64,000 nucleotides of DNA, from contig NZ_FRCK01000011.1 of the NCBI RefSeq assembly GCF_900142875.1, positions 54,751 to 118,750 of the forward strand, in the 5' to 3' direction. The stretch's first letter is position 1. Each line of letters starts with the position of its first letter. Below are positions 43,163 through 51,208 of the stretch, in pieces. Source of the stretch: Paracoccus solventivorans (lineage in GTDB: Bacteria; Pseudomonadota; Alphaproteobacteria; Rhodobacterales; Rhodobacteraceae). The notes below the pieces were generated by a model that was given only the letters and a program-made list of their open reading frames with translations, did no database searches and had not been told where the DNA came from. The translations under genes and the position numbers were made by a program.

Positions 43163-44096
43163 CCCCTGCCGCCACGCGCTGAACGGCCCCACCATGGGCA
43201 CGCGCTGGTCAGCGCTGTTCTTCGCCCCGCCCGGGTTCGACCCGGCCCCGGTCGCCGCGGCGCTGCAACGCGCGGTCGATGAGGTCGATGCGCAGATGTC
43301 GCTGTGGCGGGCGGACAGCGACCTGCTGCGCCTGAACGCCGCCCCGCCCGGCGACTGGGTGGCGCTGCCGGCGCAGCTGATGGCGGTGCTGGCGCTGGCG
43401 CTGCGGATCGGGCGCGCCTCGGACGGGGCCTTCGACATCGGCGTCGGCGATGCGGTCGCCGCCTGGGGCTTTGGCCCCGCCCCGGCGGACCCCGAGCGGA
43501 TCGCCCGCGCGCTGCACGTTCCCCGCCCGCCCGCGCATGAGCTGCTGGAGCTTGACCCCGCCCGCGGCCGCGCCCGCAAGCGCGCGCCGGTGGTGCTGGA
43601 CCTCAACGGCATCGCCAAGGGGCACGGCGTCGACCGGCTGGTCGCGACCCTGCGCGCCCACGGCATCGATGCCGCGCTGGCCGGCATCGACGGCGAGCTG
43701 CGCGCCATGGGCCTGCGGCCCGACGGCAGCGCCTGGCCGATCGCGGTCGAGGACCCCGATCCCGCCCGCCGCGCCGCCCGCGCGGTGCTTGCGCTGCAGG
43801 ACGCGGCGGTGGCGACCTCGGGCGATTATCGCCACCGGGTGCGGGTGGGCGGGCGCGAGCTGTCGCACACCATGGACCCGCGCCGCGGCGGGCCGCTGCC
43901 GGACCCGCCCGCCTCGGTCACGGTGGTGGCGCCGAACTGCGCCAGCGCCGACGCCTGGGCCAGCGCGCTGATGGTGCTGGGGGCAGAGCGCGGCGGCGCC
44001 CTGGCGCGGCGGCTGGGGCTGGACGCGCTGTTCCTGCTGCGCGATGGCGGCGCGATCCGGGCGCAGCCGGTCGGGCGGCTGTTCGGCGCGGGCTGA
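43143..44096 (+). CDS. apbE: ApbE-family FAD:protein FMN transferase
   Basis: A 317-residue protein. ApbE landmarks are NGPTMGTRWSALFF at residue 14, the FAD-site LDLNGIAKGHGVDRL near 153, SGDYRHRVRVGGRELSHTMD near 225-245 followed by PRRGGP, and NCASADAWASALMVLG near 262. The family transfers FMN from FAD to Thr/Ser of target proteins using magnesium. The N-terminus MRKTCSDPCRHALNGPTMGT lacks the lipoprotein or signal sequence of most periplasmic ApbE proteins, yet the presumed target (DUF2271) is secreted. The start overlaps the reductase gene by 20 bases; no upstream start in this frame adds a signal peptide. Confidence 0.9.
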   Translation: MRKTCSDPCRHALNGPTMGTRWSALFFAPPGFDPAPVAAALQRAVDEVDAQMSLWRADSDLLRLNAAPPGDWVALPAQLMAVLALALRIGRASDGAFDIGVGDAVAAWGFGPAPADPERIARALHVPRPPAHELLELDPARGRARKRAPVVLDLNGIAKGHGVDRLVATLRAHGIDAALAGIDGELRAMGLRPDGSAWPIAVEDPDPARRAARAVLALQDAAVATSGDYRHRVRVGGRELSHTMDPRRGGPLPDPPASVTVVAPNCASADAWASALMVLGAERGGALARRLGLDALFLLRDGGAIRAQPVGRLFGAG

Positions 44097-44191
44097 CGGG
44101 GCAGGTGGAAAAGGGCTTGCGGGATGGCCCCGCCGGCGGAATCCTGATGGCGGCCGCCCCGCCCGGCGCCGCTTCACCAGGGAGCCCCGAG

Positions 44192-44668
44192 ATGCTGGCA
44201 GATTTCCCGCTGATCATCGACCACGCCCAGCTGGTGGTGCAGGCCGGCGACCATCCCGCCCCCGGACTGCTGTGGACCCGGGATCACGTCGCGCAGGGCT
44301 TTGCCTGGTCGGAACGGCTGGTGTCCTTCGGCGTCCCCGACCACGACGGCGAAGCCCGCATCCAGGTCGAGCTGAGCCCCGCCGCGGCGCTGGATCCGCA
44401 GGCGCTCTGGGCGGTGCAGGTGCCGTTCCGGGTGACCGGGCCGCTGCGGATCGGCACGATCTTCGACACCACCCCGGTCGCGGTCCCCAATGGCAGCTAT
44501 ATCGTCACCTATCAGGGACTTCCCGGCCCGCCCGGCGCCTATCTGCTGCGGCTGAGCTTTACCCCCGAGGACGCCCCCGGCTTCCGCATCCTGAAGCGGG
44601 GCGGGGACATCACCGCCGAGCAGGTGCTGCGCCGCGACGCCGAACCTGCCTCGCCGGTCGGACAGTAA
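44192..44668 (+). CDS. ComJ (nuclease-inhibitor)-like family protein
   Basis: A 158-residue soluble protein. The pattern FPLIIDHAQLVVQAGDHPAP, LWTRDHVAQGFAWSERLVSF, AVQVPFRVTGPLRIGTIFDT and VPNGSYIVTYQG follows the order of blocks in the Bacillus competence protein ComJ/Nin, which inhibits a DNA-entry nuclease. It is somewhat longer than ComJ at the C-terminus. ATG at 44192 has AGGGAG seven bases upstream; ATG 44147 is an alternative. It lies between apbE and ku with no NucA-like partner in the window. Function here is unknown; inhibition of a nuclease is only a family-based guess. Confidence 0.65.
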   Translation: MLADFPLIIDHAQLVVQAGDHPAPGLLWTRDHVAQGFAWSERLVSFGVPDHDGEARIQVELSPAAALDPQALWAVQVPFRVTGPLRIGTIFDTTPVAVPNGSYIVTYQGLPGPPGAYLLRLSFTPEDAPGFRILKRGGDITAEQVLRRDAEPASPVGQ

Positions 44669-44736
44669 CGGCTGCCGGGAACGACTCCTCCCCCCGCCGG
44701 GTTGGGGTGCTGTCCGCAACAAACCGATCTGCACCC

Positions 44737-45531
44737 ATGGCGCCGCGCTCGTTCTGGAGAGGTTATCTCAAGCTGTCGCTGGTCACCTGCCCGGTGACCA
44801 TGGCGCCCGCGACCAGCGAATCCGGCAAGGTCCGCTTTCACACCCTGAACGCCCGCACCGGTAACCGCGTGGTCAGCCGCTATGTCGATGCCGTGACCGC
44901 CCGCCCGGTCCCCGACGAGGATCAGGCCCGCGGCTATCCCCGCGGCGAGGACGAGTTCGTGCTGCTCGAGGATGACGAGCTGGACAGCATCGCGCTGGAA
45001 AGCACCCGCACCATCGACATCGAGATGTTCGTGCCCGCCGATTCCATCGGCTGGATCTGGTACGACACCCCGCATTACCTGGCCCCCGCCGACCGCATCG
45101 GGGAAGAGGCGTTCTCGGTCATCCGCGAGGCGATGGCGGACACCGGCATGGTGGGGATCGCGCGGCTGGTGCTGTACCGGCGCGAACGCGCGGTGATGCT
45201 CGAGCCGCGGGGCCGGGGGATTGTGGTCTGGACCCTGCGCTATGGCGATGAACTGCGCGATCCCCGCGACTATTTCGACGGAATCGCGCCGGAAAAACCC
45301 GCCGCCGCGGCGATGGCGCTGATGAAGCAGCTGATCCGCGAACACACGCGCGACTGGGACCCCGGGATGGCCACCGATCCGGTGCAGGAGCGGCTGCTGG
45401 AGATCATTGCCGCCAAGAAAAAGCGCCAGAAGCGCCCGGCCAGGGCGAGGGCGGCGGCCGAGCCCCCCGACAACGTGGTCAACATCATGGACGCCCTGAA
45501 ACGCAGCCTCGCGGCAGAGCGGAAGAAATAG
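44737..45531 (+). CDS. ku: Ku protein, non-homologous end joining (first copy)
   Basis: A 264-residue bacterial Ku. MAPRSFWRGYLKLSLVTCPV opens the beta-barrel bridge region, and RGYPRGEDEFVLLEDDELDS and the FVPADSIGWIWYDTPHYLAP core are family hallmarks. The Lys/Arg-rich C-terminal tail (KKKRQKRPARAR, ending RSLAAERKK) is typical of the DNA/LigD-recruiting end. It should form a homodimer or heterodimer ring on DNA ends. It is convergent with ligD, while a second ku lies on ligD's other side. ATG 44737 is at the conserved start. Confidence 0.92.
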   Translation: MAPRSFWRGYLKLSLVTCPVTMAPATSESGKVRFHTLNARTGNRVVSRYVDAVTARPVPDEDQARGYPRGEDEFVLLEDDELDSIALESTRTIDIEMFVPADSIGWIWYDTPHYLAPADRIGEEAFSVIREAMADTGMVGIARLVLYRRERAVMLEPRGRGIVVWTLRYGDELRDPRDYFDGIAPEKPAAAAMALMKQLIREHTRDWDPGMATDPVQERLLEIIAAKKKRQKRPARARAAAEPPDNVVNIMDALKRSLAAERKK

Positions 45532-46053
45532 CTCGATCCTTGCCCGGACCGAGGCCGACGCGGCCCCGCATTTCCCGCACCTCCGATATGTCTGTGCGCA
45601 GCCATCTCCGGCGCGCGGCAGCATACCGGGACGGCTCCGGGGCGATGCTGAGCGGATCGAGCGGTTGCGCGTGAAACGAAGGGGGGTGTGAGGGCGGGTT
45701 GGCCTCGAACCAACATCGATCAGCCTATTTGTCGGCTCATCCTCATTACCAGTCCGCACACGACCCCACAGGATCAACATCGCCATGGTCGAAAGCGAAA
45801 TCAGGCATGGCCGGACCAGCGCGCGCCTAGCAGAGGCGGCACTCTCGCCCAAGCCAGCCGCCCGCCCCCTCCCAGCAGCAACTGGCCGCAACCGGATAAT
45901 CCCGCTCGATCCCGCAGGATGGCAGGCGCTGCGGGTCAACCCTGCGGAACAATTGCGCGCATGATCCTTCTTCCTTGCAAAAATATCCCGGGGGTCCGGG
46001 GGCAGCGCCCTCGGTTCACCGCCACGACGCTGCCGTCCAAAAACCGTCCGGCC
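45532..46053. other. 522-base spacer between ku and ligD (convergent)
   Basis: No supported gene; frames crossing it on both strands change base bias abruptly and carry no domain. Contents that can be seen are a tRNA-like T-arm on the minus strand within 45691-45767 (not a complete tRNA) and, near 45966-46010, a second copy of the TTGC..AAATAT-CCCGGGGG intergenic element. Local AT content is higher than average around 45690-45800. Confidence 0.5.
45966..46010 (+). repeat. short intergenic element, copy 2
   Basis: CCTTCTTCCTTGCAAAAATA followed by TCCCGGGGGTCCGGGGGCAG lies just past the 3' end of ligD, in the opposite orientation to the copy at 27733-27759. Both copies sit at operon ends between convergent genes. 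The CCCGGGGGTCCGGGGG segment can fold and may terminate transcription from either side. Confidence 0.45.
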
Positions 46054-48567
46054 TCACTTCCCCGGCTTCAACGGTGCCGCCGCCGCCAGATATCCCTCCC
46101 ACGGGTCGCGGCGCAGGGCCGCCAGCCTTGTGGGCAGGTTGTCCAGGGTGAAGTGATCCGGGCCGATCTCGGGCGACAGCTCGTCCCATTCCAGCGGGGT
46201 CGAGACCGCGGCGCCGGGGCGGGCGCGGGGGCAATAGGCGGCGACCGCGGTGGCGCCGCGCTGGTTGCGCAGATAGTCGATCAGGATCTTGCCCTTGCGC
46301 TTGGCCTTGCTGATCGTGGCGACGTAGTGGTCGGGCGCGTCCGCCGCCATCGCCTCGGCCATCGCCTTGGTGAAGGCCTTGACCTCGGGCCAGGCCGCAT
46401 GGGGTTTCAGGGGCGAGACCACATGCAGCCCCTTGCCGCCCGAGGTCTTGACGAAGGCCGCCAGCCCCGCCGACTGCAGACGCTGGCGCAGTTCCAGCGC
46501 GCCGTCGATCACCCGCTGCCAGGGAACGCCCTCGCCAGGGTCGAGGTCCATGGTGATCATGTCCGGCCGTTCCCAATCCTCCAGCGTCGCGCCCCAGGGG
46601 TGGATTTCCAGCGCCGCCGACTGGACCAGGCCGATCAGCCCGTCCAGATCCTCGATGGCGATCAGCGGGTCGCCGGGGTCCTTGGGGTCCTCGACCAGGC
46701 GAATATTGCGGTTCAGCCCCTTCCAGGCGTGTTTCTGGAAGAACTTCTGGCCGTCGATCCCGTCGGGGCAGCGCAGCAGCGCCAGCGGCCGGTTGACCAC
46801 AAAGGGCGCGACGCGGCGCCAGACCTGGGTGTAATAATCCGCCAGTCCCTCCTTGGTGATGCCCTGCTCGGGCCAGTACACCCGGTCGGGATGGGTCAGG
46901 GTCACATTCGGGCGCGGGGTTTTCGGGGCCGGTTCCGCCGGGGTCTCGCGCACGATCTCGGCGGCGGGCTTGTCCTCGCGCAGCCCGCGAAAGGCGGCGT
47001 GGCGCAGATGGCCGTCGGCGGTCCAGGCGCGGAATTCGACCTCGGCCACCAGCTCGGGGCGCACGAAACGCACCTGCCGCGCCTGCTCGGCGCTCAGGCG
47101 CCCGGCAAAGGGGCTGGCGTCGGCGCGGATGCGTTCCAGCCGCTGGAACAGCTCTTCGGCCACGGCGGTGGAAAACCCGGTGCCGACGCGGCCGACATGC
47201 ACCAGCCGATCACCCTCGAACACGCCCAGCACCAGCGAGCCGACCGCCTGCCGTGCGGTGGACGAGGGCACATAGCCGCCGATCACGAACTCCTGCCGGG
47301 CCGAGCATTTCGACTTGATCCAGGACTTGCCGCGGCCGGGGCGATAGGGGGCGTCGCGCAGCTTGGATACGATGCCTTCCAGGCTCAGCCGGCAGGCGTG
47401 GCGCAGCACCATGGCGCCGCTTTCCTCGAAATGGCTGCTGTAGCGCAGCCGGCCCCTGGCCTCGGCTAGAATCGGCTCCAGCAGCGCCTTGCGTTCGACC
47501 AGCGGCAGGTCGCGCAGGGAATACCCGTCCAGATGCAGCAGGTCGAAGCCGTAGAAGGTGAAACGATCGCTGCGCCCCTCGCTCAGATCCGCCTGCAGCG
47601 CCGAGAAATCCGAGGCGCCGCTGCCCGCCTCGACCACCATCTCGCCGTCGATCAGCGCGGTGCCGAGGGGCAGGTCGCGCAACTCGGCGACCACCTGCTT
47701 GCCGAAGCGGTCGGTCCAGTCCAGCCTGCTGCGGGTCAGCAGCTTCACCCGCCCGGCCTCGATCCGCGCCTGCAGGCGGTAGCCGTCGAACTTGATTTCG
47801 TGCAGCCAGCGCTTGCCGGTCGGGGCCGAGGGCGCCAGCGTGGCCAGCATCGGCGCGATGAAATCCGGCAGATGCTCCTTTTCCGTGCCCTTGATCGCGC
47901 CGGGATCGGGGGGCGGGGCTTCGGTTTCCTCCTCGGGCTCGGGTTTGCGGGCGCGGGACTTGCGCTTGGGGATCGGCCCGGTTTTCGAGGACCAGCCGGG
48001 GTCCTCGCCGGCCACCTCGGCGATCTCGCGGCCGGTCTTCACCGATTCCGGGCGCTCGGTCAGGATGTCGGGATCGTCCGGGCTGCGGGCGAATTCGTCG
48101 TCGCCCTTGATCAGCAGCCAGTTCTCGCGCCGCTCTCCGGGCTTGCCCTGCATGCGGATCAGATGCCAGCGCCCGTGCAGCTTTTCGCCGGCAAGCTCGA
48201 ACTCCATATGCCCCTTGGCGTAGCCGCGGGCCGCGTCGCCGATGGGGGTCCAGTTGCCGCGGTCCCAGACGATCACCGTGCCGCCGCCATATTCGCCCTT
48301 GGGGATGGTGCCCTCGAAATCGCCATAGGCGAGCGGGTGGTCCTCGACATGCACGGCCAGCCGCTTTTCGCCGGGGACCAGGCTGGGGCCGCGGGTCACC
48401 GCCCAGCTTTTCAGCACCCCGTCCATTTCCAGCCGGAAATCGTAATGCAGCCGGCGCGCGGCGTGTTTCTGGATGACGAAGCTGTTGCCGCCCTTCTTGC
48501 CGCGCCGCCCCCTGGGTTCCGGCGTGGCGGTGAAGTCGCGCTTTTCGCGATAGGTTTCCAGCGCCAT
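46054..48567 (-). CDS. ligD: DNA ligase D, three-domain NHEJ enzyme
   Basis: An 837-residue protein with domain order phosphoesterase-ligase-polymerase. The 3'-phosphoesterase (about 28-160) has QKHAARRLHYDFRLEMDG and HVEDHPLAYGDFEGT. The ATP-dependent ligase (about 235-530) has nucleophile Lys259 in HEIKFDGYR, IDGEMVV, and LEGIVSKLRDAPYRPGR. The archaeo-eukaryotic primase-type polymerase (about 545-835) has VYWPEQGITKEGLADYY, CPDGIDGQKFFQKH and the metal-binding MDLDPGEG. It trims, fills and seals broken ends held by Ku. It begins 3 bases after ku2 ends on the same strand, so the two are one operon. Confidence 0.95.
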   Translation of the reverse strand: MALETYREKRDFTATPEPRGRRGKKGGNSFVIQKHAARRLHYDFRLEMDGVLKSWAVTRGPSLVPGEKRLAVHVEDHPLAYGDFEGTIPKGEYGGGTVIVWDRGNWTPIGDAARGYAKGHMEFELAGEKLHGRWHLIRMQGKPGERRENWLLIKGDDEFARSPDDPDILTERPESVKTGREIAEVAGEDPGWSSKTGPIPKRKSRARKPEPEEETEAPPPDPGAIKGTEKEHLPDFIAPMLATLAPSAPTGKRWLHEIKFDGYRLQARIEAGRVKLLTRSRLDWTDRFGKQVVAELRDLPLGTALIDGEMVVEAGSGASDFSALQADLSEGRSDRFTFYGFDLLHLDGYSLRDLPLVERKALLEPILAEARGRLRYSSHFEESGAMVLRHACRLSLEGIVSKLRDAPYRPGRGKSWIKSKCSARQEFVIGGYVPSSTARQAVGSLVLGVFEGDRLVHVGRVGTGFSTAVAEELFQRLERIRADASPFAGRLSAEQARQVRFVRPELVAEVEFRAWTADGHLRHAAFRGLREDKPAAEIVRETPAEPAPKTPRPNVTLTHPDRVYWPEQGITKEGLADYYTQVWRRVAPFVVNRPLALLRCPDGIDGQKFFQKHAWKGLNRNIRLVEDPKDPGDPLIAIEDLDGLIGLVQSAALEIHPWGATLEDWERPDMITMDLDPGEGVPWQRVIDGALELRQRLQSAGLAAFVKTSGGKGLHVVSPLKPHAAWPEVKAFTKAMAEAMAADAPDHYVATISKAKRKGKILIDYLRNQRGATAVAAYCPRARPGAAVSTPLEWDELSPEIGPDHFTLDNLPTRLAALRRDPWEGYLAAAAPLKPGK

Positions 48568-48570
48568 GGC

Positions 48571-49398
48571 TCAGCCCGCCTTGCGCTTGGACGGCGCCTT
48601 GGTCTTTCCGCGCGGGGGCTTGTCGCCCAGCCGCGCGCTTTCGCGCAGCGCCTGCATCAGGTCCACCACCTTTTCGCGCCGCGGCGCCGGGCGCGGTGCG
48701 ATCTCGCGGCCCTCGATCTTGGCGCGGACCAGTTCTTCCAGCGCCGATTCGTAGCGGTCGTCGAAGGCGGCGGGGTCGAACTTGCCGATCTTGGTCTCGA
48801 TGATATGGCGGGCAAGGTCGAGCATCTCGCCCCCGATCTCCAGCGCCGGGATGTCCCGGAACGCCGCCTCGGCCGAGCGGACCTCGTAATCGAAGTTCAG
48901 CGTGGTGGCGACCAACCCCGGCCCATGGGCGCGGATCAGCACCGTGCGCATCCGGCGAAACAGCACCGTGCGGGCGATGGCCGCCACCCCCGCCGCCGCC
49001 ATGCCGTCGCGGATCAGGGCGAACGCCTCTTGCCCGCTGCGGTCCGAGGGAGCGAGGTAATAGGGCTTGTCGAAATACACGTCGTCGATTTCGCCGCAGG
49101 GCAGGAAGGCCTCCACCGCCAGCATCTTGTCGCTGTCGGGGATGGCGGCGGCGATCTCGTCGGGGTCGAGCACGACATGCTCGCCCTCGGCCAGCGCGTA
49201 GCCCTTGACCTGATCCTCGCGCGGGACCGGCTTGCCGGTCTCGGCATCCACGAACTCGCGGTGGACGCGGTGGCCGGTGGCGCGGTTGATGGTGTGAAAG
49301 GCGATGCGGTCCGAGGTCGAGGCCGCGGTGTAAAGCGCCACCGGACAGGCGACCTCGCCGATCTTCAGCACGCCCTTCCAGTTCGCCCGCGGTGCCAT
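48571..49398 (-). CDS. ku: Ku protein, non-homologous end joining (second copy)
   Basis: A 275-residue Ku paralogue. It opens MAPRANWKGVLKIGEVACPV and shows VKGYALAEGEHVVLDPDEIA and VYFDKPYYLAP. A conserved segment near residues 190-235 (LDLARHIIETKIGKFDPAAF then YESALEELVRAKIEGR) is followed by a basic tail GKTKAPSKRKAG. Compared with the first copy it is closer to the common length and core sequence. It is upstream of and nearly abuts ligD, the usual bacterial arrangement. Having two Ku proteins allows heterodimers or condition-specific use. Confidence 0.93.
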   Translation of the reverse strand: MAPRANWKGVLKIGEVACPVALYTAASTSDRIAFHTINRATGHRVHREFVDAETGKPVPREDQVKGYALAEGEHVVLDPDEIAAAIPDSDKMLAVEAFLPCGEIDDVYFDKPYYLAPSDRSGQEAFALIRDGMAAAGVAAIARTVLFRRMRTVLIRAHGPGLVATTLNFDYEVRSAEAAFRDIPALEIGGEMLDLARHIIETKIGKFDPAAFDDRYESALEELVRAKIEGREIAPRPAPRREKVVDLMQALRESARLGDKPPRGKTKAPSKRKAG

Positions 49399-49600
49399 GC
49401 CCGTCTCCTGCCCGATGCCGCCAAGGTTGCCGGGATCAATGGCCGGGCAGCCCCCGCGGTTCCGCCAGGGGGGTGGGGCGGGGGTTACGAGGGGCGGCGG
49501 GACGGTGACCGGACTTGTCCGCGCGTTCCTGCCGGGCATCCGGGCGCAGATTGCCGCGTCGGACTGACGTGACCTGCCGGCGCCCAGGCCACGTGCCGTG

Positions 49601-51208
49601 CTATCCCCGGCGCAGCGGGCGGAAGTCCAGCTGGCGGTGGAAGCTGTAGCTGTAGTTTTCCACCGATTTCAGCATCCCCACGTCCAGCAGCGGGTGCCAC
49701 AGCAGGATCACCGGCACGTCGCGCTTGGCCAGCTCGATCATGGTCCTGACGTCGGCATTATACGTCGCCTGATCGGTTTCGTAGCGGGTCTTCTCGACCA
49801 GCGCGTCCAGTTCCGGGTTGTTGTAGGACCCGAAGTTCCAGCGCGTCTCGCCCGAATAGAACACCCGGAAGAAATAATCGGGGTCGGTCAGATACGAGAT
49901 CGAGCCCTCGAAGAAGAACGGCACCTTCTTTTCCTGCAGCAGCGTGCCCAGCTGCCCGGCGGGGACTTTCTCGATGCTGACGCGGATGCCGATCCGGCCC
50001 AGGCTTTCCTGCAAGAGCAGGGCGATCGGCTCGGCCACGCTGGCCACCGACAGCTCATAGGAAAAGCTGGTGTCGAAGCCGTCGGCCAGCCCGGCCTCGG
50101 CCAGCAGCGCGCGGGCGCGGTCAAGGTCGGTCGCATAGCCCAGCGGCTGCGGAAAGCGGGTCGACTCCGCGACATCGGGGGTGCCGCCGAACAGCTTCTC
50201 GCCGCGGCCGAACAGCGCCGCCTGGAACATCGCCTCATATGGCAGCGCATGGGCGATGGCCTGGCGCACCCGCACGTCGTCAAAGGGCGCCATCCCGCAG
50301 TTCATCCCGATCAGCTGAAAGCTCGAGGTCGGCACGCCCACCACCTTGACCGCATCATTTTCCAGCAGCTGCTGCACGTCCTTGGGCGGCAGGTCCTGGG
50401 CGATGTCGGCATCGCCTTTCAGCAGGGCGGCGACGCGGCTTTCGGCGGCCGGCACCGTCTGCCACAGCACCTGTTCGAACCCGGGCTGCGGGCCGGATTT
50501 CCAGTCGGGGAAACGCTCGAACAGCATCCGTTCCCCCATCTCGGCGCGGGCGACGCGATAGGCGCCGCCGCCAGCCGGGTTGGCCTGCAGCCACTCCATG
50601 GCAAAGGGGTCGTCCTCGGTCGCGTGTTCCAGCGCCAGGCGCGAGTTCACGATGATCGGATAGGGCAGCGCCAGGTTGGGCAGCGCCAGGCGGTCGGGCT
50701 GCGGCAACTCGATACGCAGCGTGTGGTCGTCGACCACCACGAACTGGTCGGGCTCGGTCATCGAGCCGGTCGAGAACTGCGCCTTGCCGATCGGGCTGGC
50801 CACCACCCGGTCCAGCGACCATTTCACGTCATGGGCCGTGACCGGGGTACCGTCGTGAAACAGCGCGTCGCGGCGCAGCTGAAAGGTGATGGACCGGCGG
50901 TCGTCGGAAAACGCGTAGGATTCGGCCAGCTCGGGCTCGATGTCGAAATAGTCGTAGATCGCGGTGCCGTCGCCGTGGTCCTTGTAGGCAAAGCGGACCA
51001 GCCGGTCATAGACGTTCCAGGTGATCTGCATGGAATTGCGGTTCACCCCGACCGAGAAGGTATCGAAGGAATTGGCCGCGCCTTCGCTGAGCACCCGCAG
51101 GATGGCGTCGCGCGACGGCTGGGCATGGGCCCATTTTGCGGGAAGAACGAGGCTCGCGCCAAGGGCGCCGCCGAGGGCCAGGAAATCACGCCGTTTCATG
51201 TGCATCAT
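49601..51208 (-). CDS. dipeptide/oligopeptide ABC transporter substrate-binding protein, Tat-exported
   Basis: A 535-residue cluster-C (family 5) extracytoplasmic binding protein. The leader MKRRDFLALGGALGASLVLP, ending near AHA, has the RRDFL twin-arginine motif. The mature protein has the ITWNVYDRL opening, ITFQLRRDALFHDGTPVTAHDVKWSLDR near residue 110 and VRQAIAHALPYEAMFQ near 315. The first ATG at 51208 adds three residues before the likelier MKRRD start (51199). It is divergent from the permease and ATPase genes at 52000-55800 across a 791-base repetitive spacer. Ligands for this family are di-/oligopeptides, opines or related amines. Confidence 0.92.
   Translation of the reverse strand: MMHMKRRDFLALGGALGASLVLPAKWAHAQPSRDAILRVLSEGAANSFDTFSVGVNRNSMQITWNVYDRLVRFAYKDHGDGTAIYDYFDIEPELAESYAFSDDRRSITFQLRRDALFHDGTPVTAHDVKWSLDRVVASPIGKAQFSTGSMTEPDQFVVVDDHTLRIELPQPDRLALPNLALPYPIIVNSRLALEHATEDDPFAMEWLQANPAGGGAYRVARAEMGERMLFERFPDWKSGPQPGFEQVLWQTVPAAESRVAALLKGDADIAQDLPPKDVQQLLENDAVKVVGVPTSSFQLIGMNCGMAPFDDVRVRQAIAHALPYEAMFQAALFGRGEKLFGGTPDVAESTRFPQPLGYATDLDRARALLAEAGLADGFDTSFSYELSVASVAEPIALLLQESLGRIGIRVSIEKVPAGQLGTLLQEKKVPFFFEGSISYLTDPDYFFRVFYSGETRWNFGSYNNPELDALVEKTRYETDQATYNADVRTMIELAKRDVPVILLWHPLLDVGMLKSVENYSYSFHRQLDFRPLRRG

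Noticed and set aside
45691..45767. Possible tRNA gene on the minus strand
   Set aside because: Only the T-arm is convincing; the anticodon loop lacks U33 and the D-arm does not pair, so it is reported only as a low-interest remnant.
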